From the NCBI RefSeq assembly GCF_042453785.1, contig NC_091674.1, positions 7,060,001-7,124,000 of the forward strand: 64,000 nt of DNA, in the 5' to 3' direction. Below are positions 47,440 to 59,814 of this stretch, piece after piece (the first letter of the stretch is position 1; each line of letters starts with the position of its first letter). The notes beneath the pieces are model-generated. The model saw nothing but the letters and a program-made list of their open reading frames with translations. It was not told where the DNA came from and searched no databases. Both the position numbers and the translations under genes were made by a program. This stretch comes from Malus domestica. Its lineage: Eukaryota; Streptophyta; Magnoliopsida; Rosales; Rosaceae.

Positions 47440-48500
47440 TTTCCGCCTACTGAGCTGATCTTGTACGGACCTTCCTAGATGGGAGCCATCTTTTTCGAGT
47501 CATCCCAGTGGGGCGGTGATGAAGGCTTTTCTGAGGACTAAGTCTCTTAGCTGGAATTACCGGATCTTCACCTTCTTGCTGATATGCCGTAATGCGGGTG
47601 ATAACATTCTCGCGCTCTTCCTCTGCCAGGTCTAAGTTTGTGGCCATCTCCTTCTTGTTCTGCTCCAAATTCGGCAATACAATGTTGATGCTTGGCACTA
47701 TGATGTTGGGATGAATGATTACCTTAAAGCCATACGTCAAGGAGAATGAAGTTTTGCTGATTGCTCATTTCTTGGTGGTGCGATACACTCATAGAACACC
47801 AGGGAACTCGTCTGGCCACTTGCTATTTTTGTCTGAGAAGAACTTCTTAAGGCAGTCGAGAATGGTCTTGTTGGACACCTCGACCTGCCCATTGCCATAT
47901 GGATACCAGGGCATGGACATGTGCTGCTTGATGCCATATTTTTTGAAGAATTTCACGAAATCCTTACCTATGAACTGCGGACCATTATCGATGACGATGA
48001 AGTGCAAGATGTCGAAGCGGTAGATGATGTTCTTCCATATGAAGCGTTCTATGTCCATTTGGGTAGTTGTAGTTATGGGTTTAGCTTCGACCCATTTTGT
48101 GAAGTAGTCGGTTGCTACGATCATCATGTCTCTACCCCTAGTGGCAAGCGTCATTGGTTTTACCAGGTCCATCGCCTATTACATGAATGGCCAAGGGCTC
48201 GTCTACGGGTAAAGTTCGTTGGTAGGTAATGCGGGCACGAGCTTAAAGTGCTAGTAGCTGTCACACATTTATACATACTCCTTGGCATTTTGATGCATGG
48301 TTGGCCAGTAGTAGCCAACGTTAAGAGCTTTTTGCTCCAGGAAGTGGCCTCCAGAGTGGTTTCCACATACGTTTTCGTGGATTGAGCTAAGAGTCTTTAG
48401 GTTGTCGGGATGCGATAAGCAGTAGAGATGTGGTCTTGAGAATGATCTGCGAACAAACATGTCGTTCCATATGTAGTTGCGTGCTACCTTCATCTGGAGC
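47440..48500 (-). pseudogene. Gypsy integrase
   Basis: The zinc-binding part (48269-48493) has SIHENVCGNHSGGHFLEQKA and YYWPTMHQNAKEYV. The catalytic core (47789-48172) has ATDYFTKWVEAKP, VIDNGPQFIGKDF and GNGQVEVSNKTIL, so the D,D,E residues are all visible. The C-terminal part (47447-47740) includes ATNLDLAEEERENVITRI but appears internally deleted. Frame changes between pieces make the whole non-functional. Confidence 0.9.
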
Positions 48501-48639
48501 TTCTTGAACTACAGTCTGTTTGCAGGAGCGTTCTGTTGACTATGTAGTCGATGATGGGATCCTACCAATTTGAAGTTGTGTTGATTTGTACTGCCTCGAA
48601 TGCTGGTTCCTCATTTATACTTCGCTTCTCCAAGTACTT

Positions 48640-49560
48640 GATTGGGATGAAGCGCTTAAGTTAATGGTCTAAGGCAGAGCCTAGGCCTGCTAATGCGTTT
48701 GCGTGGGTATTTTCTACTTATGGAACCTAAGTGAACGTGTATGTCTGGAACATGGCCAGCTACTTTCATACCTTCTCAAGGTATCGGGCCATCATTGGAT
48801 GCTTTGCTGCTTACTCCTCTGAGGTTTAGTTGGTGATCAACTAGGAATCAAAATAGATCGCGAGTTTTTTCACTGCTAGGTCTTTCGCCAATCAGAGATC
48901 TGCTAGTTGGACTTCATACTCTGTTTTGTTGTTTGATGCCTTGAAGCAGTGATCACCTGCTCGAGCATCAAATTGTCCAGGGTAGTGAGAATTAGGCATG
49001 CCCTCGATCCTTGGTAGTTGGATGATATGTCGACGTGCAAGCACCGAAAATCTTATGCATGTGGGGCATGTGTAACTACGGTGTGCTCGACTGCCTTTGG
49101 GACGTTTATGGGCTGAGTTACTGCACTCGTCAGAACATCCGTCAGTTTTAGCCTTTAACGTCGTGCGTCTAGACTATGCAGAATATTGAGTAATGGCAAT
49201 GATTATGTACGTCCGAAGGTATGGCTTAAGCTTCCAGGTTGCAACAACTAGCGCCAAAATCAAAGTTTTGATTTTCAAGTATCTGGTTTTCGCATTGAGT
49301 AGAGCCTTTGAATTGTGGAATACAGCTGGTTGGGCCCCCAACTCTTCTTGTATGAGGGGAGCTCATTGCTGCTTCAAATACCACCATGTAGATGCATAGA
49401 TCCTCCGCTGCTTCCAGCTTGGATTGCATTGGTCAGTAGGTCGTGAGAGGAATCGACTAAATGCAACTGCTCGTCAGGTCAGACCTTGGATCTCATTTAG
49501 AATGGTGAATGACTTCATATCTAGGATCACTCAGATCTTCTTTGGATGTGTGTTTTGCAT
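48640..49560 (-). pseudogene. Gypsy RT end, RNase H and additional RNase H
   Basis: Starts with the RT connection remnant (ILDMKSFTILNEIQGLT, AFSRFLSRPTDQC near 49550-49430). The first RNase H follows (SKALLNAKTRYLKI, LALVVATWKLKPYL near 49330-49200), then a second RNase H-like segment (SNNKTEYEVQLADLRLAKDL, about 48940-48880, and ENTHANALAGLGSAL near 48720-48670). Several stops occur. The RT palm with its YxDD box is absent between protease linker and this point. Confidence 0.8.
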
Positions 49561-49619
49561 AATCTGACCGCTATTTAGGGTCAAGGGAGATGTGTTCAAC
49601 TTCTTATTCAAGTTTTCAT

Positions 49620-50260
49620 CCTAATTCATCTGTCAGGGCATTATCGACCTTGACGCCATCTTCTTGACCCGTTTGTTGTGATTGCTATTTGGTGGAGGTA
49701 GAATCGTCTTTCTGCACTTCAGCTACTACTGTTAGGGTGAAATACTTCTTGTTCGACTCTATGAGAACTTGTACAATGCATCATCAAGACATGGCCTGAT
49801 CGCATTTAATCTCTCTGACTGCTCCTCCTGGGATGCAAAATCAAATCTTCTGATACTCGATCGAGGTCACAGCTCCAATCTTCACTAGCCAAGGTCAGCC
49901 CAATATCCTGTTATAGGGAGATGGGTCGCTGACGATCATAAAACTCTGCGATGAGACAATTGGAGGGTTGGTTATATTGAGTGTGATTGTGCCAATGACA
50001 GTTGAGGTGAATCCGTTGAATCCGGTCAAGACTTTTACTTTATGTCTAATCGTCTTTCAAGGCCCATCTTTTAGATGAATGACAGTTGTAAGATGTTGAT
50101 TGAGGTGCCATTGTCTACCATAATTCTGTCAATGATGGTGTGGGCCAATTGAACAGAAATCACCAAGGCGTCGTCATGAGGAAAGTCTATTCCCTCAACA
50201 TCCTACTTGGTGAAGTCGACGATTGGTCCAGGTACAACATCTATGGCTTGAACTTGAAAG
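49620..50260 (-). pseudogene. Gypsy protease and linker
   Basis: The protease reads IMVDNGTSINIL (about 50125-50090), where Tat-type elements usually have VDxGSS, followed by FTSTVIGTITL and YNRILG.PWL (about 49920-49890). A linker ending in a SLDP-like motif (about 49600) normally leads into RT but here runs into the deletion. Confidence 0.75.
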
Positions 50261-50829
50261 ACCGATCTCACCTACTGGATCTTCCTCTTCTTGGAACTAT
50301 TGCTGGCCCCTAGATGCTCGGATTCAATAAAGATTCCGTTGATTCAGATTATCTTGGTTGGGTGTTCGGCATCGACGTCTGCTTCTTGCCTTGGCCGAGC
50401 AGTTAGTTTCTTGACATACTCGTCACACTTGTCTTCCTTCATAAGCTTCTTAACATACTTCATCTATATGGTGCAGTCATTGGTTGTGTGCCCCGAACCT
50501 CTGTAGAATGCGCAGAACTTTGTCTGGTCCAACTTAAAGGTGTCAGCCCTTATGGGTGGTGGAACTTGAACCACGGCTTATCCTTAAGGTCGCAAAGGAT
50601 CTGGTTGATTGGGACTAAGAACTTGGTGTACGTCTTGGGCGCCGCGCCTCCCTTCGTTGGGGATCAGTCTCTGTGTCTGCTTCTTGGCTTGTTTTTGTCA
50701 TTGAGCGGTTTGTTGCCTGCCTTCTTCTGAGTCGACTCTGTGTCTTTGCGCTGCTGCTCAGGCGGCTTCTAGGAGCGCTTGGCTTCATCCTAGAGGGATT
50801 GTTTTTCTGCCAAATCATACGAGTCTGCC

Positions 50830-52300
50830 AGGTTCAAGTTCTCGCCCATAATCAATTCTTCTCGCCCATAATCAATTCTTCGAAAAGTGGATGATATGTT
50901 GGGATCCCCTTCCGGAAGGCTGAGCATGCAATGTTATCATCGCATCCGACGATCTTCACCTTCTCCACCTTGAACCTATTGACGTATGTGCAGAACGACT
51001 CATTTGGGTCATTCTTCATGTTGAATAGGTGGTTAGACCTTTTCTTGATCGACTGGTATGACGAATATTCCTTAGTGAAACCCAAGAAAAGTTCGCTGAA
51101 GTTCCGGATTGAATGTGGCGGTAGGGTGTGGAACTAGTCTTATGCCTCACCTTGGAGCGTCGTGGAAAAGATCTTGCACATGAGAATGTCGTTGTTGGCA
51201 TAGAGGGTCATGGTGCTTCAGTAGTGCATCAAGTGTCTATCCAGATCTTCATCTCATTTGAACAAGGTGAAATGTGGCAAGCTAAACTTCCGCGGTGGCT
51301 CCATTTACTCGATCTCATCCGTAAATGGTGACCTGCTCAGGTTGGCCACGTCTTTATGGAGGGCATCGTTGGTGACATCAATGCGCTGGAATTCGTGCAA
51401 TTACTCTGCTACGAACCTTTGTACTTCCTCCTAGATTTGCGCCTGGTGAGGCGGCGGAGCTTCCAACTGCCCCCCGGTGTTGACCTGCGGGTCCATGTTG
51501 CTCTTTAGCATGTCCTTCTCATTTGTGCCTTGATCGCGGTGCACGTGGTTCATTTTATGCTGCTTGTCGTCGCACTAGGTGGGGATGCCATTAGAACTTG
51601 AGCTGGACTGCTTTCGTGCTCTTCTCTGTTCGTCATGCGGCTGCCTACTTTGGTGCCTCGCAGAAGATTCTCCTTGTGGGCCTAGCATCGTGTGGATATT
51701 TCTCGTGGAATGTCTTCAGTACTCATCAGAGTATGGACCCAACCTCGAATGCACATTGACTCGTGAGCTGAGTTGGGAATAAATGCTTCTCTGTGTACCT
51801 AGGCAGAAGAAAATGTTTCCCCAAAGGTCCAAACAAGAGTGCACATTACCCGAACACACGGTTCGTGGCGAGCTAAGCAACTCACTGGAATGAGTCACGT
51901 TTTTCCGCCATTGTCCTTCTTTGGGACATCTCGTCTGGGGTGTGCTGCATCTCGATGCACTCGAGGAGTTGGTTCACAAAGGTGGTCTGCTACGCGAGGG
52001 CGCTTGTCAAATTGGCGATCTGCTAGGGCAAGTGGTGCTCGCCATTTGGATTGGAAGAGTCTGGATAATAGGCGTTTCCATGTGTGGTGGAAGTGTAATG
52101 GATTGCAGGTACAAAACCTGAGCCTAGAGCAGGCATTCCTGCAGAAAAGTAGGGTGAAAATAACCCTGAATCAATCGCGGGACCAGTGGTCAGAATATGG
52201 ATCACCGAAGATGGTTTTGGATTAGATTGGGCTGCAGGCCAAGTCATCGGAGCAGGTCGCAGGGCGGGCAAACCAGGCTGGGAGCTTGGCACCTGCACGG
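50830..52300 (-). pseudogene. Gypsy gag
   Basis: The N-terminal Pro/Ser-rich part (52023-52298) is followed by gag core pieces, including SYQSIKKRSNHLFNMKNDP, ESFCTYVNRFKVEKVKI and AFRKGIPTYHPLFEEL (50852-51085), typical of plant gypsy gag. Stops and shifts separate the pieces. A duplicated 18-bp stretch (TCGCCCATAATCAATTCT) sits at 50843 and 50863. Confidence 0.75.
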
Positions 52301-52931
52301 TGGTGCATTAGGGTCGTGCGTGGGCTAGCTGACGCTGGGCCGCACCTTGCTTCTCGCGGGCTTAGGCTCAGTTAGTAGCCAAGTGGGCTCGAGTTGCCTT
52401 AGCAGTGAGCTGGGCCTGGGTTGCTACGATCTGAGCTGTTAGCTGAGCTTCAGTTGCCCCAGCTTGGGCTGCAGTGGTCTGGGCCTTTTAGGCTTAGCCT
52501 GCTTCTCTATAGACATAGGCCTCATGCCCAGGGTTTTGGTGGTCTGTGCACTGCAAAGGCAGCGACGTGCGAACTTGGGTTGTGGCCTAGTGGCCTTGCC
52601 ATGGCTGTTGGGTCACGGCGGTGGAGGTGATGCGGCTCCACGGCCGTGGGGCTCCTCTTGCCGTCGCGTTGAGCCTTCAGAATCTCCATTATGAGGCTAT
52701 GTCCTCGTCTCTACTCTCCAGTCCAAATCCTTTTACGTATGGGGTTTCGTTCGTCATGGTTCCTGAATTACCTACCATTGTATCCTTTCTCCAAAGATTG
52801 ATCAAGAAACTTTTCTAAGAAAAATTAATTGAGACGACGTGTGAGAAATTCAATGTAACAGAAAATTCAAGAAACCAAATGCAAGAGGCTTCTTCGAATA
52901 TTTGAATTAGTTCTCAATGAAAGCACCAATT

Positions 52932-53563
52932 TGTCGATGCAAATTTCCACCATATTCAGTATTGGCGAAAATGCACCTGCAAAACAATTAACACCTTTGA
53001 TCAATGACCTAAACCTCATGCACCCATGAGGTGAGAGTTAGGTCAATGGATCTCCGATGACTAAGTCAGTTTCTCTGAGAGAGTAAAGTGTTTAGGGCTT
53101 TTTTTAGGGTAGCAAAAGCTTCTAAAATTTGGATGAATATGGGGTATTTATAGGGATAGGGCCGGCCATAATGTTTTTACCCTACACATGGCGGCATCCT
53201 ATTGGCCAATGTTTATGGATAAATATTCTCAAGATATAGGAGATAATATCTTGAGATAATAGAGTAATTATCCCTAATTGATTTAAATTGGGATTACTTA
53301 CTTGATTGAAGTCAATCTTCAATTGGGAATGTATTAAAGATAGGATTTGGGTAATTAATCTTTATCTTTAATGCTTTGACTTTTCCTTGCCAAGGGTAGG
53401 TGAGTTGTGGGCAGTTGTATTAAGCTGCTGAGACTTTCAGGGGTGTGAGCTAGGTGTGGGAGCATCTGAAAAGTATGCCCATTTAATGAGGGTAATCTTG
53501 TCTTTCTTGAGCAAAAGTCCACGTGTCGCCTCTAGAATTTTTTGGATTATTTTAGGCTCCACA
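52932..53563 (-). repeat. 5' LTR of the gypsy element
   Basis: 632 bp. Compared with the left LTR it lacks a short G-rich run (near 40901-40915) and carries scattered substitutions. Followed directly by the target duplication GTTGT. Confidence 0.93.
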
Positions 53564-53568
53564 GTTGT

Positions 53569-54730
53569 CATACAAGTAAACAAATTTTTATCAAAGGTCA
53601 TTATGATATGTTGCACTAGAGTCTAGAATCCAACATATATGATGGTCCATGTCAGAGGCTAAAAGAACAAGCCCCATACTACCTGTATTGGATGGTGATT
53701 CACTAAGAGTGGTCTTAGTCAACAAACTTTGACTTGGATCTCCAGGGGGCACGACTTCATTGGTACTAGGTGCGGCATTGGCAATGGATGCACGACTTCC
53801 ACTTGCTCTATTAACAACTCTCTTCTTGGCATGCAATTTTTTCTTCAATTCTAGGAACCACTTAGGGACTTCATGCTTCTAGAAACAGGTATCCTCAGTA
53901 TGACAGGTTTGACCACAGAAAGTATACTTCAAATCATCTTTATTCTCCCGAGTAAAAGGACGAGGAGTTGTCGATGAATGGTGACACATATGGTCGGCCA
54001 ACAGAGGATGGCCGAGACACTATGGTTATCGTCGATGTTAAGGCTCTTCCTTGGCTGCCGACACTACCTCCTCTCATCCTTGGATGCCGACACTACCTTC
54101 TCCTATCAGAATATCACTATATACTTTATCAAATACATCATCAAGTCCCACCAGGAAGGTATAAACGCAATCCAATTAAATCTCCTCTTGAAGTGTATTC
54201 AAGGCAAGAGCACACTCCATCTTGATTGGTCTTTTTTGATCCAGTTCTTTCCATATTGCTTTGAGATCAGCATAGTACACACTAATAGGATGCCCTTCCT
54301 TACGGAGTCAAAACGACTTTACCTTCAATTCATAAATTTGAGAGATATCCGAGCCATCATAATATGTTCGTGCAACTTCTTAGTACACTTCTGTAGCAGT
54401 ATAAAGATGGATGAAAAAACCATGATGGTAGGATCCATGGAATTAATCAACATCCCTTTCACAATTGCATTCCCAGTTTCCCAAGCATCATACTCGACAC
54501 TCTCTTCCTTCGACTCTTTGATACTCCATGTCCCTTTCTTACCATGCCCAACGATATGCATCTCCAATACTTTGGACCAAAAAGGATAATTTGATCCATT
54601 GAGTTTCACAGTATTTGGTATGTTTGAAGCATCATTATGTATCACCATGGAGCTCACAATTGAATTGTCGGTGGTCGTACAAGACCCACCCTCCAACTTC
54701 AGTCGTAAATTATCTTCGACACCATGTAGT
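53569..54730 (-). pseudogene. Copia gag and start of protease
   Basis: Gag begins at 54696 (VKLNGSNYPFWSKVLEMHI, UBN2-type) and continues with gaps to a lysine-rich linker. The protease start WILDSSATYHN at about 53605-53600 is altered from the usual DSGATDH. The reading frame then runs into the GTTGT duplication where the gypsy element sits, and the rest of protease continues at 40794 leftwards. Stops and frame changes are present in gag. Confidence 0.88.
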
Positions 54731-57432
54731 CAACTTTGAACCCATGTTTCTCTATGAAGGAAATGAAAATTTCATGGAAATAATCAACTTGAGCAAGAGT
54801 CATAGCTAAGTATCAAACTTATTATAAATATGTACCGTCCTCATATCTGGATGTCATAATTAAGTATCAAACTTATCACAAATATATGATCCTCACACTT
54901 GTAGATGTTAAACACACTACTATGTAAGATACTAACATTTCATAATCAAAACAATAATATATCCCACACACTATGTGTGTGTGAATAAAATAAAATAAAA
55001 AATAAAACAAAAAAGGATTTCGGAGATGGAAGGAAGTTATGTTTGATGACATGTAAGTGAAGAACATACTTGTTAGATTTGGAATATTAGATTAGAAATA
55101 ATGTATGTTAAACGGTGAAATATTCAATGAATGTAGTGGTAGATACTAAGATGTGACAAATTGACAATATTGTTTCATGCAACTAGACATGACAAAGCCA
55201 TGCAAATGTTGTGCATAAACTCATTCTCCCCCTTTTTATTTTTGTTCCAATTTGTCACCATCACCACAGGTACTGCACATACAGTTTAACCTCTTTTTTT
55301 TGTGTTGAGTACGATGCTTTATTAAAAATCGAAAGAGAATACACAAGATAACACAATACTACTATTCTAAAAATCGGCCTAGGTGGGATAAGCAACCGCC
55401 TAGGTGTGTTAAGTGGTTGGTAGGTAGGTTAGGCGGTTGCTAGGCAATGGCTAGGAGGTTCCATTGTTTTTAATTTTTTTTTTAGTTAAGTTACATGGTT
55501 TTCTGGGTACTCTAATCATTGGTTCTTTGATTTGTTTGATCTAATAGGTAGTAAAAACTAGAGTCATTGTGGAGAGTAATTATAGCTAGATAAAACTAGA
55601 GTCCTTGTGGAGAGAAATTATAGCTAGATGATAAATAAATGCGTGTATGCTACACAATGAAATTGTATACATAGATCCTAAATAAATGCCTACATGAGAG
55701 ACATCAATGCATGTTCCTTATTTAATAAGAAACATGAACCTAAGCTAAAACAATGAACAAGTATTTTTTTTTTTTTCTCTCAAAAATGGGACCAACTGTT
55801 GGCTTCTCTAGGTCAATCTATCCTTCCGAGGCTCGGGAAAACACAAAGGCATTTCACCCTCCTTTTGAGTACTATCGTATGATTCATCAGTGCTAAGAAT
55901 TGAACCAAGACGCGACGTGTGAAATACGGGCCTAAAATTCGTCACCAACCGCTAAGCCACCCCGTGGTGGTTAATGAGCACATTCTTCAATCGGACCCTT
56001 TCTCTAACTCTTCTAAATCTTCTTCAGAATAATCTACGTCTTTTTTGTCCTACATCATTCTCCGACTTAATGAATATGATCCCACTATTAGTAAGTTCAC
56101 CAAACACAAACCAAAGCACTTGTTCTTTGTAATTGGATTTATTTTATGGGTCGTGTCGTGACTCACCCACTAAACAAGCGGTGTTCACTTAAAAAAAAAA
56201 AAAAAAAAAAAGCACGGCCTAAAGGGTTATAAATAGACCGAATTAAAAAATAAAGTCATTTTCAATAACAAAATCGTTAGTCAAATTTGTTTATGAAATG
56301 ATGTGCAATTAAGTTGAAAGCAAAACTACAAATACGAAGCTTTGTACTTTTAAAAAAAAAATTAATCATCTTCAAACACAAAACATATCCAAACTTTGTT
56401 TTAACTATGAAATCCTAGAGTTTTATAAAAATTAGAAATATCCCGACCATTAGTAATCAATGATTAGCGAGTTGCTTAGGTTAACATTTAATGTAATTTG
56501 TGTCACATTTTGTTATATATAAACCTTTCTCAAGTCCGTTAAAAAAGGAGTTTGAACTATATCCCCTTCAAATTTCCTCTTCTTCAATCCTCTCCCTTTT
56601 CACTTTGCTTTTTTTTCTTTCTCTCTCTATAAAAAAAATCAGCACAAGATATTAATATGATTTAATCATGATCGTTCAAATATGAAAGGACGGGAAAAAA
56701 AATATTTTGGAGGGAACAGGGAAGGGAACTTACTCCTTTAAAAAAGTCCACATTATATGGTAGGGTTGTTGAGGCTGGTATTTGACTGGTGCATGGTTGT
56801 TGAGGACACATAACTAGGGTTGACAGAAGCACATATTCATACTGACATTTTTCTGCTTTCTATGTTTTGTTGTTTCCTTTCTACACTTTCTCTAGGGCTT
56901 AATGATGCATGATCAAAACTTCGATATTTTCGTTTTTAATTTTTAATTTTGTGTTAGAGATAAAACAGCAATATAGAAAAAATCAGGGATATTAAGGAAT
57001 GGACGAAGAAGGGTGTAAGACAGGTAGATAAATATATAATAAAGAAAGATACACAAAATGCAAACTAAAAATTAAGTATGAAAAACTATTAAGTTGTTTT
57101 AATAAGAGATTTAAGATACAATGCTAACTCAAATCATGAGTTTTTTGATATACAAGTTTTTGTCACTTAATATGGTCGGGTATTCCTCTCGACTTATAAT
57201 TTTGTAAGTGAGGGGTCTTAGATTTGATTCTCGTCAAAGCCGAATTCAAACCAATTAGTATGACTAGCCCATTTATGAAGTTTAGACCATTCTTCACCCC
57301 TTAATGTAGATAATATCAAATGTATTAAAAAAAAATTCACCGAGTTTAATGAGAAAAAAAAAACTAAATTTCAAGTATAGTATATGAAATAAATAATTTT
57401 TAACATAAGCTTAGTCTCAAATTGTTTTTTTC
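54731..57432. other. AT-rich gene-free spacer right of the nested elements
   Basis: Contains the SINE at 55785-55977 and a CCTAGG-rich stretch (55377-55465), poly-A and poly-T runs, and no coding signal. Confidence 0.45.
55785..55977 (-). mobile_element. tRNA-derived SINE copy (inverted)
   Basis: The reverse complement has GGGTGGCTTAGCGGTTGGTG (A-box-like), CCCGTATTTCACACGTCGCG and GGTTCAATTC (B-box-like), in the order seen at 8652-8795. It ends towards the T-run at 55767 on the plus strand, i.e. an A-tail. Confidence 0.65.
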
Positions 57433-57640
57433 TTCTTTTAAAAAGGGAACATCTAGTAGCTTCGCCACGACACTACACCATTTCGGAGTCCGGGAAAATT
57501 CACAGAGGTATTTCAGCCTCTCCCTAAAGACCATCCATGCAATTCATCAACGTTAGGAATCGAATTCAGAATGTGCCGTGCGAAATACGGGCTTGAAATT
57601 TATCTTCAACCATTGGGTCATCCCATGGTTGTTGTTTAGT
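57433..57640 (-). mobile_element. tRNA-derived SINE copy (inverted, diverged)
   Basis: Same layout as 55785-55977. The inverse carries ATGACCCAATGGTTGAAGAT, CCCGTATTTCGCACGGCAC, a GAATTCGATTCC box and CGGACTCCGAAATGG, and ends at an A-tail (T-run near 57425-57432). Confidence 0.6.
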
Positions 57641-57929
57641 CTCAAATTGTTAAAATGAACAATTTTTTGTTTCTTGTGACAAATAATACTTCCCTCTTAG
57701 TCTTAACAAACTCCTTAAAATTCAAATGGTTGTTAGATGACTTCCATAAACTCTTGTTTTTCCTTAACAGTATAGGGAGGGAATTTGAACTCTAGTCATC
57801 TGACTCATCATTCACAAAGGACGTTGCGGAGGACTACCCTGCCAATTAGAATTATAATATGAATCTCGGGCACTATTATTCTGGGAATAAACCTGAAGGA
57901 TTATAATTCATTTATTTAATAATATAATT

Positions 57930-58105
57930 GGAGTCTTTAGGACTCGAAATGGCAAGTGTCTTCGTCCATGAGCGGTAGGTCTCGGGTTCGAGACTTGGGA
58001 GCAGCCTCTCCATAAATGGGGGTAAGGCTAGTCGACATTCACCTCTTCCAGATCCTGCGTAAAGCAAAAATCTTGTGCACTGGATACGACCTTTTTTTTT
58101 TGAGT
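57930..58105 (+). mobile_element. Au-type SINE
   Basis: GGTCTCGGGTTCGAGACTTG holds the B box, then GGGAGCAGCCTCTCCATAAA, GGGGGTAAGGCTAG and CTTGTGCACTGG lead to a T-run (58093-58101). This order and T-rich end are those of the widespread plant Au SINE, from memory. Confidence 0.75.
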
Positions 58106-58370
58106 TAGTTTTGGGATGTTCTGCCCCTTATGTGACCAAAAAGAATAAAGTTATCATTGTATTGATATATTATTTTTAGCTGCAATAATAGCATCTTTCA
58201 AAAGGTAGCAGGTTCTCACTGTTTATGTCCACCCCTAGGAGTTAGGATGGTCATAGTTTTAATTAGCTCAACATGTTGCATGTACTGAGGCAGAAAGGAC
58301 TACACTTATCTGCATTATTGCTACAGAATATGGCCCTAGGGCACAGTACAAAGCTATAAATATTGGTTTG

Positions 58371-58620
58371 TGGATCCGGTTCTTCATATATTTTGACGGA
58401 TATGGATCTTATCCGAATCTAAATGGTGAGAATCTTAGGATTGTTATATTCTAATCGTTTATCGTATATCATACGATCAAAAATCATTTTGAAATTTTTT
58501 ATTTAAAATTAAACATAAATAGTATCGAATGAAAATTAACAGCACAATGTACGATAAATAGCTAGGATGTGAGGATCCTTAGAATCTCCATAAAATGGAT
58601 CCGGAGAGGATCATCATCCT
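58371..58620. mobile_element. MITE, same family as 36231-36450
   Basis: Ends TGGATCCGGTTCTTCAT and, inverted, GATCCTCTCCGGATCC. The interior palindrome has CGTTTATCGTATATCATACG on the left and ATGTACGATAAATAGC on the right. Confidence 0.7.
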
Positions 58621-59540
58621 GTTATGACACACATTTTATTGTATATACGTGAAGATTCGGGTACACATTTTGACAACTTTCTAAGGACAACTTCGTAATA
58701 TATTTCAACGATTTACTAATTTATTTTTCAGGTTTTCCTTCAAATATTATCTCTACAAAAAATTAGTCAAATACGAAACCATATGACCTGGATTAAATGG
58801 TAGTCACTTTAGTGTTTCTTTATAGAATCATTTTCTTAAATATAAATGAATGCCTAGTTTTTTGTTTTGTTGACTTTTTGCGAGAATGATCAATAAATGA
58901 TAAAGTAAAATATAAACATTTCGAATCGTTTAAAAAGATTATAGAATGAGAACCGCCACAAGAATGTATATCCATAAATATGTTTCTCAACTATATATTT
59001 AGGATTCGGATCCGGGACATACATTTCTTAAACACATTTTGTATGGCCCACTTTGTATTCTATTTCAACGATCTTAACCATATATTTTAGTACATCATTC
59101 ATATATAGATCATCCTTGTAAGAATTTAGACAAATTCAAAACCATTAAAATATTTATTTATAGTGAAAAAAATAAAAGAATATTGTAATCAGGAAAAAAA
59201 TGGACGGATATTGTTCTACGAAAGTACCACAAAGAAACATTTCCTTGGATGCTATTCTCCACAATTTGGTCTAACCGGTAATGATGACGAAAATGTGAAT
59301 TTGAGAAAACTTTGGGCTGGTTTTTTAATTTGCACATTCACAAATTAATTGCGCTTTGACGGTGATAAATCATAAAGAGAGAACCTTTCTAGGTTCTTTC
59401 CATAAATAAATATTTTTGGGTAGTATGGACCTGATCAAACCTAGGTTGGGCCTACCCTACCCAGATGTTATAAATTCAAAGTAAGCCCAATTAGGTTCTG
59501 TTAAAATAAAATGTTGGATCATCCGACGACCAGAGGAGCT

Positions 59541-59814
59541 TCTATGTCAGATTATCTGTCTGTGGGTGGGCCCCACCCATTTGATCTCTTGCCCTTCATA
59601 TTGGAAAGAGATCATCTCCGGATCTTTTTTCACCAAAGTCACGGAATCAAGCGATCCGAACCTTTCAAATTTCATATAACAACTCACCTGTTTTGATTCT
59701 TTAAAAGTTGTGATAATTTTGGACTGAAGAATAAAATTTGAAATGCCCGAATCATTTGATCCGGTAGCCTTGATGGATCTATGTCAGATTATCTGTCTGT
59801 GGGTGGGCCCCACC
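59541..59814 (+). repeat. Two exact 37-bp direct repeats 237 bp apart
   Basis: 59541-59577 and 59778-59814 are identical, beginning TCTATGTCAGATTATCTGTC and ending GGGCCCCACC, with similar flanking sequence (ATCTCTT, CCATTCATATT). Likely a local duplication; no coding content. Confidence 0.85.

Larger units (their letters stand above)
40800..53563 (-). mobile_element. Ty3/gypsy LTR retrotransposon, Tat-type, 12.8 kb, complete ends but dead
   Basis: Direct LTRs at 40800-41446 and 52932-53563 both begin TGTCGATGCAAATTTCCACC and end GGCTCCACA on the plus strand. The flanks are the identical 5 bp GTTGT (40795-40799; 53564-53568). Order on the minus strand: gag, protease, RT remnant, RNase H, extra RNase H, integrase, then a non-coding and antisense-ORF zone before the 3' LTR. 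Extra RNase H plus a zone with an antisense ORF between integrase and 3' LTR is the known plan of the plant Tat lineage (Grande, RIRE2, Retand). The LTRs differ by many substitutions and small indels, so insertion is not recent. A candidate primer site TTGGTGCTTTCATTGAG lies beside the right LTR (52931-52914). Confidence 0.93.
37560..54730 (-). mobile_element. Ty1/copia element, degenerate, split by a younger gypsy insertion
   Basis: Read right to left, the domain order is copia: gag and protease start (54696-53591), then after removal of 40800-53563 pre-integrase, integrase (40794-39514), RT (39085-38528) and RNase H (38541-37780). The polypurine tract is GAGGAGGAGTAT, complement of 37770-37781. 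A possible LTR starts at 37769 inwards (TGCGTGAGTTAG on the minus strand). I could not pair the two LTRs, so the outer limits are estimates. A primer-site-like TGGTGTCGAAGA lies near 54713-54724. Confidence 0.8.

Noticed and set aside
37166..54990. Similar TATATGCCCACACAC / TATATCCCACACAC motifs with GTGTGTGAAT on both sides of the nested block, as if ends of one large element
   Set aside because: Both are in the same orientation with only about 35 bp shared, and such motifs are common in plant spacers; no target duplication was found.
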